From Stomoxys calcitrans (Eukaryota; Arthropoda; Insecta; Diptera; Muscidae), in NCBI RefSeq assembly GCF_963082655.1, contig NC_081552.1, positions 126,761,494 through 126,825,493 of the forward strand: a stretch of DNA of 64,000 bases, in the 5' to 3' direction. The notes under the pieces were generated by a model, which did not search any database, had not been told where the DNA came from, and saw only the letters and a list, made by a program, of their open reading frames with translations. The position numbers and the translations under genes were made by a program. Shown here piece after piece: positions 11,784 to 24,111 of this stretch (its first letter is position 1; each line of letters opens with the position of its first letter).

Positions 11784-12890
11784 TAAACCGATATGAACAA
11801 TATACGACACGGATGTCGAAAAGCCTAACATAAGTCACTGTGTCAAATTTCAGTGAAATCAGATTATAAATGAGCCTTTAATGGGGCCAAGACTAAAACG
11901 AGATATCGGTCTATATGGCAGCTATATCCAAATCTGGACCGATTTAGGCAGTTGCAGAAAATTGAAGAAGAGCCCAACACAACTCAACGTGCCAAATTTT
12001 GGGCAAATCGAACAATTAATGCGCCTTTTATGGACCCAAAACCTTAAATCGAGAGATCGGTCTATATGGCAGCTATATCCAAATCTGGACCGATCTGAGT
12101 CTTACACAATTCACTGTCCCATATTTCGGCGACATCGCACAATAAATGCGCCTTTTAAGGGATCAAAACCTTAAATCGAGAGATCGGTCTATATGGCAGC
12201 TATATCCAAATCTGGACCGATCTGAGTCTAACACAATTCACTGTCCCAAATTTCGGCGACATCGGACAATAAATCCGCTTTTTATAGTCCCAAAATCTCA
12301 AACCGAAAGATCGGTCTATATGGCAGCTATATCCAAATCTTTACCGATCTGGGCCAAATTGAACAAAGATAACACAACTCAATGTCCCAAATTTCAGCAA
12401 CATCGGATAATAAATTTGGGCCTAAGTCCCTAAATCGGCGGATCGGTCTATATGACAGCTATATCCAAATTTGGACCGATCAGGGCCAAATTGAAGAAGT
12501 ATGCCAAAGGGCCTAACGCAACTCACTGTCCCAAATTTCATCTAAATTTGGTTAATAAATGTGGCTTTTATGGGCCTAAGACCCTAAATCGGCGGATCGG
12601 TCTGTATGGGGGCTATATCAAGATATAGTCCGATATAGCCCATCTTCGAACTTAGCCTGCTTAGAGACAAAAGAAAAATAATATGTGCAAAGTTTTAGCT
12701 CAATATCTCTATTTTTAAAGACTGTAGCGTTATTTCAACACAGACGGACAGACGGACGGGCATGGCTAGATCGTCTTAGATGTTTACGCTGATCAAGAAT
12801 ATATATACTTGATAGGGTCGGAAATGGGTATTTCGATGTGTTGCAAATGGAATGACTAAATGAATATGCCACCATCCTTCGTATACCAAC
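11784..12890 (+). mobile_element. Mini-me-like element of subfamily 3 with an internal tandem array
   Basis: Six units starting gatcggtctatatggcagctatatcc at about 11904, 12055, 12183, 12309, 12440 and 12596 (spacings 127-156 bp), then gatatagtccgatatagcc, a (gacg) run, gctagatcgtcttagatgtttacgctgatcaag and tatatatacttgatagggtcgg. It is the same family as the larger array at 28678-30590. Non-coding; the open frames at 11881-12433 follow the repeat. Confidence 0.8.
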
Positions 12891-12908
12891 CTCAAACCAA
12901 CCTCAAAC

Positions 12909-12982
12909 CTTTGTATTCTGCAATTGATTCCATATCCACTTCTGGGAATCAACGGATATGGAATAAATTGCAGAATACAAAG
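12909..12982. repeat. Near-perfect hairpin, 29-bp arms, 16-nt loop
   Basis: Arm 12909-12937 (ctttgtattctgcaatt...) and arm 12954-12982 (...gcagaatacaaag) are reverse complements with one mismatch in 29. The loop is 12938-12953. It lies between two mini-me-like elements and is not part of either family's shared sequence elsewhere in this window. Confidence 0.8.
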
Positions 12983-13039
12983 ATCTGAGTTTCGTCACGG
13001 AGTAACATTACCTTTTGTAACTATTAACATAAAAATTCG

Positions 13040-13664
13040 AAATAAAGCAAGTCTGAAATCGAAATAAAACATTTGTCGAGTTCTATGCGCGGTATCTCTT
13101 TTTATTCAAACAAAGAATATTGAATAAGAACTGTTATGCTATTGCAGCTTTATCAAGTTATGTTCCGATCGGTTTATATGGGAGCTGTATCAAGCTATTG
13201 ATCGATTCAGACCATATCAGACTCGTATGTTGAAGGTTATGAGAGAAGCCGTTGTACAAAATTTCTTCCAAATCGGACGACAATTGCGCGGTTTATATGG
13301 CAGCTACATCAAAACATGGACCGATTTGGAAGTGATACCAAAACAACACGTGCAAAAGTTCAGTCAAATCGGACGAAAATTGCGCCTTTTAGAGGCTCAA
13401 GAAATCAAGACCCAAGATCGGTTTATATGGCAGCTATATCAAAACATGAGCCGATTTGGCCCATTTACAATCCTAACTGATCTACACTAACAAAAAGTAT
13501 TTGTGCAAAATTTCAAGCGCCTAGTTTTACTCCTTCGAAAGTTAGCATGCTTTCGACAGACAGACGGACGGACATGGCTAGATCGACTTAAAATGACATG
13601 ACGATCGAGAATATACATACGTTATGGGGTCTCATACGCATATTTTGAGGTGTTACAAACAGAA
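13040..13664 (+). mobile_element. Mini-me/DINE-like element, plus orientation, head-truncated copy
   Basis: Starts inside the head-proximal region (catttgtcgagttctatgcgcggtatctc). Three units with tcggtttatatggcagctat follow, then cttcgaaagttagcatgc, gacagacggacggacatggctagatcgac, tatacatacgttatggggtctc and ttacaaacagaat. It is truncated at 13664, where LINE-A sequence starts. Confidence 0.75.
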
Positions 13665-14168
13665 TTTCCTGGAATATCTCTGTGTCCCGGCACCCAGAAC
13701 AGGTGAATTTTGAACTGTTCAGCCATCTTGTTAAGAGATCTGTGACAGTCGAGGGAGGTTTTTGTGTTCAGATTGTATTCGTATATTGTATCAAGGATAA
13801 CACAGTGTCCGTAGCCGCCACATGACCAAAGAGAAAGCTCCCTTAACCTCTCGGCAGTCGTCCCAGCAATTTGTCTATTCACAATGTCCAGAGGCATTAG
13901 CTTCAGTGCATCAGATGGTGTCGTCCTCAGTGGCTGTGCTGCACAAACAAGCTATCTTTTGGATCCGGTTGAGTATTGAACAGTAGGTGGACTTTTAAAG
14001 CGACGTCCAACAGACCACAACATAATACAGCATTATAGGTCTGACAACTGCAGTATATACCCAATGCATGACGCGTGGTCTAAGTCCCCAACTTTTGCCA
14101 ATGGCTCTCTTGCAGGTGTATAGGGAAAGAGTTGCCTTTCTTTCTGTTCAGCAAAACACCCTGTTAGT
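13665..14168 (-). pseudogene. LINE-A fragment (RT thumb to RNase H), internally deleted
   Basis: Minus-strand sequence matches LINE-A at 19985-24160: the thumb (gggtgttttgctg, then caagag-gctattggcaaaagttgggg, then cgtcatgcattggg and gcagttgtcagacctat), then cctctggacattgtg, then a jump to the RNase H block with DCHRSLNKMAEQFKI and a VPGH-type motif. About 350 bp present in LINE-A (around 23100-23450) are missing. Non-functional. Confidence 0.8.
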
Positions 14169-14562
14169 TTGCGCTTTCTGTAAACGGATCTAAACCAAAT
14201 CCAATTTTTATAAAATTTTGTACACGTATTAATGCGAGAAATAATTACGTCAAACATAATTTTGTGAAGATCGGCCAAAAATTTCGGCTACTACAGCCTT
14301 AACAGGACATATCGGATGAAATTTTTTTCAAAATAATTAGCGTTCGTTTTTGGGAAAAAAGAGACCTGTTCAATATTTTATAACAATGCGAAAACAAATG
14401 TGACCTGTACCTTGATTACAAGATTATATACACGGACTCACAAACGGACAGACGTACATGGTTACATCGATGGTTAATCGGGTCTACCTGTTCTCCTTCT
14501 TAGCGTTGCAAACAAATGCACAAAGTTTTAATACCCTGTACCAGTGGTAGTGTAGGGTATAA
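14169..14562 (+). mobile_element. Mini-me-like element of subfamily 4, tail part
   Basis: Sequence such as cgtcaaacataattttgtgaagatcggcc is followed by cggactcacaaacggacagacgtacatggttacatcgatgg, tcgggtctacctg, gttgcaaacaaatgcacaaagttttaataccctgtaccag. The same order of elements is found at 50870-51015. The head is missing. Confidence 0.6.
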
Positions 14563-16054
14563 TGAGTGTGTCACTAAAAATGAGCGAGTTTCTGTCGCTT
14601 GTATGTCAAATTTCTGATTTCGCTGACTTCGTGATCGTGTAGTAAAATTAGTTGAACCGCAACCAGTCCACAAAATGTGAACAGTTTGACGTATGGGAAG
14701 AAGATTAAATCAAAACATCGACAAATACCAGGTCCCATTATGGTGTAATTTAAAGACTCAAACGCGATTAATCACATTTGTACTGCTACTTGTTTGTTTG
14801 TGCTAATGGCTAATGTTACGTGCTAATGGCTTAAAAGGGTCAATAACAAAACAGTGGTTTATTAAACTTGATAAATGTTCTAATATAATTTTATGCATAC
14901 ATTTCTGTAAAGTGGCCACGTCTTTGTTTCCATTTAGGTAAATGCATTTCTTAAATAAATTCATGTCTGGCCGGGATACAAATAGTCGCTGTCTATCAAC
15001 TCAAAAAAAAAAAAACATTTTGTGGCATTTTTATTGGAGACTGACCCATTGTATTGAAAACATTAAAAGCCATTCCGTTTTCATGTGATCCAAAATAGAC
15101 CATAATGCCGAAGTCAGTTCGTAAACTACTCGCATGAAACACTAAAAGGCTTAATTGACCTCTCGAAAAAGTGTTCCGTATTAAACGAAATAGTTAAGAT
15201 AAGAAGGCGCCACTACTTAATGTAGATGTTAACTTTATGCATGAGGCACCATTTCTCAAATGAGTTGGTTGTCAGTTAGTAGGCATGACTGGGTGTGAGA
15301 GCAACATAGTTCTGACGCTTTGTTCTTTTCTTTATTCAACTAAAATGTTGCACACTTTCCGCCACTTGCCGGTAGTAATGAACAGGTGCAAGGGAAGCAT
15401 CCATCCACTCCTGACTGCACTCATCGGAACCTTTGTAAATGATTACCAAAATAAAAAAAAAAAGTCTGTCTGTCCACCGGACAAGATCTTAAATGATTTG
15501 TGAAGAGTGGTAGGCAATCTCCCTTACGGATACCATGACGTTAGTTCTGCTTGGCTACTTTAGGGATATTTAAGACAATGGACCGGCCGATGATAACATT
15601 ATTATGTTGCATTAGTTGTTTTTTCTCCAAAGTTGCATTTATAGCTAATGTTGTAGCATTTAGTGCGGTAGGTCCCTTTTGTACAGGGAAAGTGACCAGA
15701 AAAATGATTCATCATCGACTTGTGTTCATAGAAAGTGGGTTGTAAATTGTCCGTATGTCGAACATGAGTTTTTCTTACCGCACTAGTCCTTGGTAATTTC
15801 CATTGGCATTAGAATCTGTAACATAAATTAAATTTTTTCCCCGTACAAAGAAACAAATGTCTATGCATCCCTTTTGTTCGGTTTAATAAATTAAGAATAG
15901 TTATTTTCCTCTGATAAATATGTTCAAAGGTAGAAAATGGGAATGAAATACTTTGAGTATACATGTGGTTATTTTTAAATCACAGAGAGAGCCGAATTTA
16001 AACAAAAACAATTTCCACTATTTTGTACCCTTCGAAATTGGTGGGACACGATTT
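14563..16054. other. About 1.5 kb of unclassified, possibly low-copy DNA
   Basis: No family of this window recurs here. Features seen: poly-A at 15003-15017 and 15449-15461 and AT-rich composition. Short open frames (the longest about 72 codons at 15285-15503) show no domain, signal peptide or plausible exon structure. It may be single-copy intergenic or intronic DNA. Confidence 0.4.
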
Positions 16055-16243
16055 CATTACTGAAACTCCTTCTAACTGCCAGTGCGGCACAAACACACAG
16101 CACACGTTCTATGCTTTTCTCTTCCTCTACGTCCTCACAGCTTCTGCAAAAGTCGTTACCACACATTGTGTCCATCTATCATTCGTTGCCCTTCGAGCCT
16201 GATCCTGGAGACTTAACTTGCATGTCGCTGGAGGCACACCAAA
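16055..16243 (-). pseudogene. LINE-A 3' fragment (C-terminal zinc-finger-like region)
   Basis: The minus strand encodes GNDFCRSCEDVEEEKSIERV, matching the C-terminal CRSCEDIEDENTIKR block of LINE-A near 23865-23915. It is preceded by the cgacatgcaagttaag-tctccaggatcaggctcgaaggacaacg stretch, with about 190 bp deleted between. Non-functional. Confidence 0.75.
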
Positions 16244-16742
16244 CGTAATAATCCGATGTATAGGCCATACTGCCTTGGACATTGGGTATTATATCCGTGG
16301 CCGCCTCATGAATAAAGGTAATGTTTCCTTAGCCTCACAGCATTTGAAAGTCGAAAAAAAGTAGTAAAAAAATGCCGTGTAAGAACGGGCAGAGAAATCT
16401 CTTTGAAACTTAGAATGGTAAGAGCTAAGTTGTTAGAGAGATCATATGCAGAATTTCAAAGCCCTAGGTGATCCTGGCGCCTCTTGGCAGGTTGCAAAGT
16501 TTGGTAACCTCGTCATTTCAAAAAATTCTTGGGCTGCCAAATCATCATTTGTTGTCCGATTTCCAAAATTGTTTTTCTTTGCTGAATAGTGCTCAAAAAT
16601 CTCTACAAAAAGTCCGATTATGGTATACAATATCTTTACTGGTTTTGGGGATATACTAGTTTTAATTTATATTTGTAGAAATTTTGGCCGAGATTGGCTT
16701 CGTATTTGCAATTTGCGAAGGCGATTTTCATGTTTATGTATG
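16244..16742. other. Unclassified spacer
   Basis: No recognised gene or repeat of this window. Opposed short open frames at 16442-16659 overlap each other and lack domains. Confidence 0.35.
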
Positions 16743-18898
16743 ACAAGCTGACCCGGGCCCGCTCCGCTGCGCCTTCTTTTACTTTATATGGAACAAAATT
16801 TGCCTTGGAATATTTATTTTCGACAATTAAAGAGCTTTTAGTGAAATATCATGCTTCGAATATAGTATATCGCTTGACTAATTGTTCAACAATATAAGTG
16901 CCTTTGTCCGAATCCCATATGATCTTTATTAGTTAACGAATTTAAGTTTGGATGTAAGGTGTACTCCATTCTTAAAATACTTCATTTCAGCCCGATATTC
17001 GCATGATGTCTGATTGAGTGGTGTCTTCGGAGGAGAGGTGGTCCCCCAGATACTTGGCCCTGAAAAAATATCAGCATCGTGCTCTTCTCTTAAATACCAT
17101 TTATTTAAACCCCATATTGCCATTGGCCTCTTAAGCCAATAAGTTTACAGGATGAGACGTTCCCAAACACATGGCCCCAAAATAGGTTATCAAATTCGTT
17201 TTCTAATCTCAAATACCTTTCATTTGAGCCATATATTGGCATGGTCGAAAAATTTGTTTCCGTTGGGGGTATTTTGGGAAAGGGGTGATGCCCTAAATAC
17301 TTGGTCCTACATTTGGATATCAAATTCGTATTCTACTCCCAAATACCTTTATTTCAGCCCCATATTGCGATGGTCACTAAAAAATTGCTGTGTGTGGGGT
17401 ATTTTGGAAAAGGGATAGAACCCCAGAAAATTGGTTCCGAAATGGGTATCAATTCTTGCTCTACCCCCCAATACTTTTCATTTAGGCCCACATTGTCATG
17501 GTCGGTAAATATGCCCGATTAAGCGGTGTTTTGGGGATTGGGTTGGTCGCCCAAACACTAAGCCCGGAAATATATCAGCAACGTGCTCTATTCTTATATA
17601 TCTATATATCATTTATTTGAATCCCATATTGCCATTGGCCTCAAAATTGGATATTAAATTCGTTTTCAAATCTCATTTAAACTTCTTATTGCAAAAGTCA
17701 GCAAATATGTCCGGTTTCGGGTATTGGCCCTAAAAACTATGAATATTTAGTTCCATTTTCTTTACGACCCAAATTGTCTCGGTGAGCAAATACGTCCTAT
17801 TTGGGGGTTGTTATGTGGTGGGACGTCCCCTAGACAGTTGGTCCCTAATGTTGATATCAGATACGTGGTCTACTCCGAAATACCTTTAATTTGAGCCCCA
17901 TATTTCCATAGTCGGCAAACATGATCGGCTTGGGGGGTGTTTTGGGGCATGGGCAGCCACTCAGTGAGTTGGCTTTGAAAATATATATCGGATTCGTGTT
18001 CCACTCTAAAAACCCTCTTATTTGAGCCTCATATTGCAAAATTCTGCAAATACTTTCAATTTGGGTGGTGTTGAGTTGGTGGTGTGGCCCCATAGACACT
18101 TTTCCAAAATATTGGTATCAGATTCGTGCTTTACTCCCAAAGACCTTTCATTTGAGCCCCATATGGCTATGGTCGTATATTTGTCCCCTTTGGGGGATGT
18201 TTTTGGGTAGAGGCGGCCCCCCAAACACTTGGTCCCATATTTGGATATCAGATTCTAATTGTACACTCAAATACCTTTTATTTAAGACCCATATTCCCGT
18301 GGTCAGTGAATAAGTCATTTTTGGGGGCTGTTTTGGGGAAGGGGTCCACCCCCCACCCCCCAGAAACGTAATCCCACATTTGGATATCATATTCGTATTT
18401 TACTTGCAAATACCTTTCATTTGAGTCCTATATTGCCATGGTCCGTAAATATGTCCGATTTAGGGGTGTTTTGGGGCTTGGGGTGGTCCCCGTAGAACTT
18501 GATTCGACAAATGGATATCAGATACGTTTTCTTATCCTAAATACCTTTCATTTGAGTCCCATATTGTGGTGATTGGTGTAAATATATGTTTGGTAGGTTT
18601 TAGGGTGGGGCAGCCCCCTAGGTACCCCTTCCGAAATTTGGACACCAACCTTTTATTTTATATGAGAGCACACAAAATTTCGCTTAAATCGCACCACCCA
18701 TCTCCGAGATCTAACGTTTCTAAAAATTAGGGTAAGGGGGAGGGTCCGCCCCCCCTTCAGATATCAAAAAATGTAGTACCCATTTTTCACCACGGGATCA
18801 TTATGCACCATCTGTGACAATTTCAAGAAAATCGGTTCAGCCGTTTCTGAGTCTATAAGGAACACACAAACATACAAACAAACCAACACAAATTGATT
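16743..18898 (+). repeat. F1 interspersed repeat, complete copy D
   Basis: The full head gacaagctgacccgggcccgctccgctgcgcc is followed by tttatatggaacaaaa and about twelve degenerate units, with the tacctttcatttgag phrase near 17213, 17343, 17472, 17880, 18140, 18269, 18410 and 18541 (spacing 128-141). The tail gaaaatcggttcagccgtttctgagtctataaggaac, acaaacatacaaac and aaattgattttta comes last. As in copy A, a minus-oriented mini-me starts exactly at the tail end. Confidence 0.8.
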
Positions 18899-19938
18899 TT
18901 TATACCCTCCACCATAAGATGGGGGGTATACTAATTTCGTCATTCTGTTTGTAACTACTCGAAATATTTGTCTGAGACCCCATAAAGTATATATATTCTT
19001 GATCGTCGCGACATTTTATGTCGATCTAGCCATGTCCGTCCGTCCGTCCGTCCGTCCGTCCGTCCGTCTGTCTGTCGAAAGCACGCTAACTTCCGAAGGA
19101 GTAAAGCTAGCTGCTTGAAATTTTGCACAAATACTTCTTATTAGTGTAGGTCGGTTGGTATTGTAAATGGGCCATATCGGTCCATGTTTTGATATAGCTG
19201 CCATATAAACCGATCTTGGGTCTTGACTTCTTGAGCCTCTAGAATGCGCAATTCTTATCCGATTGGAATGAAATTTGGCACGACGTGTTTTATTATGATA
19301 TCCAACAACTGTGCTAAGTATGGTTCCAATCGGTCCATAACCTGATATAGCTGCCATATAAACCCATCTTGGGTCTTGACTTCTTGAGCCTCTAGAGTGC
19401 GCTATTCTTATCCGATTGAAATGAAATTTTGCACGACGTGTTTTGTTATTATATCCAACAACTGTGCCAAGTATGGTTCAAATCAGTTCATAACCTGATA
19501 TAGCTGCCATATAAAGCGATCTTGGGTCTTGACTTCATGAGCATCTAGAGGGCACAATTCTTATCCGATATGCCTGAAATCTTTTACGACGGATCCTCTC
19601 ATGGCCATCAACAAACGTGTTTATTATGTTCTGAATCGGTCTATAACCCGATACAGATCCCATATAAATCGTTCTCTCTATTTTACTTCGTGAGCCCCAA
19701 TGGGCGCAATTCTTATACGAATTGGCTGAAATTTTACACAGGTCTCCAACATATAATTTAATTGTGGTCCGAACCGGACCATATCTTGATATCGTTTTAA
19801 TAGCAGAGCAACTCTTTTCTTATATCCTCTTTAGCCTAAGAAGAGATGCCGGGAAAACAACTCGACAAATGCGATCCATGGTGGAGGGTATATAAGATTC
19901 GGCCCGGCCGAACTTAGCACGCTTTTACTTGTTATGTA
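18899..19938 (-). mobile_element. Mini-me/DINE-like element, minus orientation, copy 3 (both ends present)
   Basis: Tail taccctccaccataagatggggggtatac, TA tract and core (tatatattcttgatcgtcgcgac), then a pure (GTCC)n/(GTCT)n run at 19032-19077, the longest clean run of this type here. About four ~150-bp units follow, then ctaagaagagatgccggg, ggtggagggtatataag and the head palindrome ttcggcccggccgaa at about 19897-19911, ending acttgtta. Inserted at the end of F1 copy D. Confidence 0.85.
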
Positions 19939-19987
19939 TAAGATTTAGACTTTTACTATAACTCGTAATAGGTCATCATTTTTTAGC

Positions 19988-20689
19988 ATGTTGTCTGCTG
20001 CTGCAACTTCGACTGGTGGAGCGGCAGTTCCAGGCTCCACTAGCCGACAAACGACTGGTATGCAGTGGCTTTTGACGAAGACACCTGGTTCGAGTCTTAA
20101 TAGAAGACGCATCGCTCACAGATTTATTGAGAAGCTTGGTGCGAATGATCCTAAGACTCTCACTAATAGGGAGAGAGACTCTCTAAATTGCGCTCAGGGA
20201 TTCGCAGTATAGGCTACCCCAAAGACTAGACGTCTAGATTCGGAAACTGCACCGCAGTCAGCCAATAGGCTGCGGTCACCTGGAGGGCATCCCATGCGTA
20301 AAAGAACTAAGGCGAACAATAGTAAGATGTGTCCAACAACATTTGCTAATTTCGCTAATGGCAGTTTGGTGATGGCAGTTGTCGACAAGGGAGAAGAACA
20401 GGGCGGCATACATAGGAATAATTGGAGTGGGATAGTCAATAGACTGCCATCAGTATACTCGAATGTCCTTGTGGAATTTCCTGGGTCTCCTCCAGTTTGT
20501 GACGTACCAGGCTGGTATCGGGGCCGAGACAAACTAATTGCCTTCGTGGATCAACGCTTAATTGAAATGTGTCATTGTGCGCTAAAAAAGATTGGTGAGA
20601 TCAGGCCAGGTGCAGAACTAGATTCAATCAAGAAGGAAGATATTCCTTCTCGACCAATGGCGCATGCTTGGATACCAAGGATTCCCTAA
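19988..20689 (+). pseudogene. LINE-A ORF1-like gene with one internal stop
   Basis: A single plus-strand frame is open from the ATG at 19988 (MLSAAATSTGG...) to TAA at 20689 except for one TAG at 20210-20212, giving about 233 codons in all. The product would be a Gag-like ORF1 protein that binds element RNA in a LINE particle; that role is inferred from position 5' to the endonuclease-RT region, since I see no zinc knuckle or RRM in this stretch. It is rich in basic and polar residues near the start (RRRIAHRF) and in the centre (MRKRTKANN). The relatively long open frame contrasts with the badly broken RT downstream. It could alternatively be the N-terminal part of a longer ORF1 continuing in the same frame at 20783-21016. 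Confidence 0.55.
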
Positions 20690-21464
20690 GATCCTGAATC
20701 CACACTTGGAAGACTAAGGAAATGTAATCTTTAAGACCTCGGATTCAAAAGTTGAAACTGTAGGTCTATAGAAACGGGGGGTGTGGAATCAGGAGACGTC
20801 TCAGCAGTTACTGCTGAACGCTTACCAGAGGAACTATCGCCCACATCGCTTAAGTCTGGCGGATTGCAGGAGATTGAACATCCCCCAGCCACAATCGAGA
20901 CAGGAGGTGATGGCATCAAAACGGGACCCGACAAGCCTTGTGTGGGTGGGTCATCCAGTTGGACTGGGCTTAAGTGTGCGCCAGCGGGGAAGCACGGTAC
21001 TCAGAAAGAACTTTGACAGCAGCAGCTAGTGAAGCATATAAGGTGCAATCGTGGACACCGCAAGTGTTCAGTGTCCTGAGGAAGAGTGGTTCCACAGCTT
21101 CTCACCTTCCGCTGGATGCGTACGAAAGCTCATCGTGACAAGATCTAACGAATCTTGTGAGGATGAACTCCTGTGGAATCAGAAGACGAGGCAAACACAA
21201 CGGCGGTAGAAGTTCTGAATCCTGACTATGGTCCGGTTTCTACAGATAAATCTCCACCATTGTAAGGCTTCGGCGGCACTAAAACTCCTCCTGATGGCAG
21301 GGGATTCGACATTGTTCCTATCCAGGAACCATAGGCGTGTGAAGAAATGGTTTGTGGACTAAGAATTCCGGGATGTAAACTACTCAAGGATATGGGGAAT
21401 GGGAGACACAGAGCCTGCATTCGTGCAAAGCGTAGTTTAAATGTTTTTCTTCATTCGTCACTAA

Positions 21465-21710
21465 GCACTGAAGATTTGGTAGTAGCCAGCCTTGAAATAA
21501 AGAAGTCTCATTACTGACTGGCTTTCCTATATATTGCACATGATTCAGAGATGCCTCCTTCAAACCTTAAGTCGCTGGTTGAATCCGCTTCTGAAGGGAA
21601 AAAGAGCCTTATTGTAGGAAGTGATGCTAATGCACATCACTAGATATGGTGAAGTTCAGTTGTTACCGAAAGGGTTGAGTTGCTTATCGAATGTATGAAC
21701 AATGACTAGT
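21465..21710 (+). pseudogene. LINE-A endonuclease domain remnant
   Basis: The frame reads EDLVVASLEIK..., then SLKSLVES-A-SEGKKSLIVGSDANAHH, followed by a stop and then WxS. GSDANAHH is the conserved Asp-containing motif of LINE apurinic-type endonucleases; LINE-B copy 2 has IGCDANSHHISWGS at the same place. In-frame stops at about 21521 and 21640 show that it is dead. The N-terminal half of the domain is not recognisable. Confidence 0.65.
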
Positions 21711-21719
21711 GAGGAAACA

Positions 21720-22900
21720 CTAGAACTACTCACTGATACACATTTCCCGGGAAATTCTCCAACGGACAACGTGGCGCCAGAAGACGTTAACACTGGTATG
21801 CATTTGTCGGAGGGTATTAGAGAAATTGGGTTTGAGCCGATGATCCTTTGAGCAATAAGAAGTTTCGCCAGGCCCTGATGAAGTATAACCGGTTGAATTA
21901 CAAGCAGTGTCTGAAAGACTCGTTCCCTGGCTTAGGGAGATATACTCCTCTTGTATCTCATTCTCATTAATACTTGTGAGATGGAGAGACACGAAGGTCA
22001 TTTTTAGTCCGAAAGCAGGAAAACCCTACAGCACGAAGGCGAAAGATTTTTGTCCTATTAGTCTGTCATCCTTTATGCTGAAGACACTTGACAGGTTGAT
22101 AGAAACATATCTTAGTGCAAAGATCCCTGGATATCGCCTGTCGCGACAGCAGCATGCACTGAAACAGCCCTTCACGACCTAGTCGGCTACATAGAGAGTT
22201 CACTCGTTGTCAAGTAGCATTTCTTGACATTGAAGGTGCTGTCAATAATGTAAAACCGACGTCAATCATGGAGTAGTTGGAGTTTGTAGGCATTAACTCC
22301 ACCTAGAAAGTTTAATTTATAACTTACTTACTAAAAGATGCATTAAGGCAGGCTTGGGATCTGTGGATCTAAAAAGATGGGTCAGCAGAGGAACACCTTG
22401 AGAAGGTATACTGTCTCCTCTACTTTGGAATATAGCCATTAAAAATATATTATTGTCTCTGGAAAAAAAGGTGTTAAAGTGGTCGTGTATGCTGATGTCG
22501 TGGCTATTTTGGTTAAGCGAAAGTTTCCCAGCACTCTTAGAGATATACTTCAGGAAGCTCTAAGTGCAAGAGCGAACAACAGTGGACTACCGAAAGTGGT
22601 CTAGGTAGACATAAGTAGTTCTTTTCAGCAGGAGATACAAGTTGCCTACAGTGGCACCTGTCTCCTTGGGAGGAGAGAATGTTCCATTTACAGAAAGCAC
22701 AAAATACCTGGGTGTTTTGCTGTATAGAAAATTGAACTTCAAATCCAACACCTGCAAGAGAGCTATTGGCAAAAGTTGGGGATTAAGAGCGCGCGTCATG
22801 CATTGGGTTTATACTGCAGTTGTCAGACCTATGATGCTAAATGGTGTTGTGGTCTGGTGGACGGAGCTTCGAAAGTCCACCTACTGTTAAATACTCAACC
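21720..22900 (+). pseudogene. LINE-A reverse transcriptase remnant with lost active-site Asp
   Basis: Visible blocks: FSPKAGKPYSTKAKDFCPIS and LSSFMLKTLDRLIE (about 22008-22110), a DIEGAVNNV-type block near 22225-22255, then VVYADVVAILVK near 22480-22515, and the thumb TKYLGVLLYRKLNFKS (22700-22750) and YTAVVRPMMLNGVVVWW (22808-22860). The catalytic YxDD motif reads YADV (22488-22499), so the second metal-binding Asp is lost, and there are several frameshifts. Same family and order as LINE-B's RT, but clearly diverged from it. Confidence 0.75.
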
Positions 22901-23199
22901 GGATCCAAAAGGTAGCTTGTTTGTAAATCACAGCCGCACCGAGGACCATTTTGATGCACTAAATTTAATGCTACATCTTATGCCTCTGGACATTGTGGCT
23001 AGACAAATTGCAGCGACCACTGCCGTGAGGGTAAGGGAGCTTTCTCATTGGTCATGTGGCAGCTATGGACACTGTGTTATCCTTCATATAATATCCGATG
23101 TTCCAGGCAGTGTCCACATCCTATCTGATTCGCTTTTTGATAAAAGGTACTGTACCACTATTCTTTATAGAACCGATCGGAACTAAGATATCCCTGGTA

Positions 23200-24111
23200 A
23201 TAGAAGTTACATAGACTTCTATACGGATGGTTCCAAACTAAACGACCAGGTGGGCTTTGGAGTGTACTTTTAAGATCTAGAAATACGCATATCGAAAATG
23301 TTACCCAACCACTGCAGTGTGTATCAAGCGGAGAACCTTGTAATTAGGCAAGTGGTGGAATAGCTAAGATATAATGTCATTATGACGATTGGCATAAATA
23401 TCATCTCAGACAGCCAGGGAGCCACTAAATCCCAGGAGAACGTATTTCTGAACGCAAAAACCGCCTTTGACTGTCGCAGATCTCTCAACGAGATGGCTGA
23501 ACAGTTCAAAATTCAACTGTTCGAGGCGCCGGGCTACATAAATATCCCAGGGAAGAGGATGAGCTTGCGAGACTAGGAACTACCCCACACATTCCAGGGA
23601 TACTGGAATCTGTGGGTATGCTTCAAGCGACATGTAAGCTAAATTTGCAGGACCAGGCCCGAAGGACAACGAATTACATATATGGTCATAAAGAGGGAGT
23701 TGTGAGCATTCCAAAACTATGCAACCTAATGTAGACTTGAAGAGGTCTACCGCATTGCTGCCATTGGCTAGAACAGATGCCTCAGTCATTGTGTCCGTCA
23801 TGACAGGTCACTGTCTAATCGGAAAACATACTGACAGACTTAAGGTTGCCCGCAACGACTTTTGCAGAAGCTGTGAGGACATCGAAGACGAAAATACTAT
23901 AAAACGCCTTCAGTGTGTGCGTCCCACACTAGCAGTCAGAAGGAGTTCCACTTTAGGTTCTAATTTCTTTCAGAACCTGTCTGATTTAGCGGATGTGAGC
24001 ATTCGCAAGTTATTGGGCTTTTTAAAGCGATCTGGATGGTTCAACGGTAGGAACAAGAAGGCATCTTCCTTCTTCTGTTCCTGTGGTATCACAAAGGATG
24101 AAAACGTCTAA
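23200..24111 (+). pseudogene. LINE-A RNase H and C-terminal zinc-finger-like region
   Basis: RNase H start block DFYTDGSKLNDQVGFGVYF at about 23216-23270 (first catalytic Asp in YTDGS), a stop, then IISDSQGATKSQENV near 23397-23445 (second DS motif) and DCRRSLNEMAEQFKI near 23466-23515. The downstream frame 23719-24111 is open for 130 codons: it has DFCRSCEDIEDENTIKRLQC, a Cys-rich motif seen at the C-terminus of RNase H-bearing LINEs, and GFLKRSGWF. The RNase H would remove the RNA strand during target-primed reverse transcription. At least three breaks; not functional. Confidence 0.7.

Noticed and set aside
11881..12433. Two ~95-codon frames as genes
   Set aside because: They follow the subfamily 3 tandem units and show the same residues that any frame of that repeat would.
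14563..16054. Possible host exons in the unclassified DNA
   Set aside because: Open frames are under 75 codons, lack domains and lack paired splice sites that I could defend.
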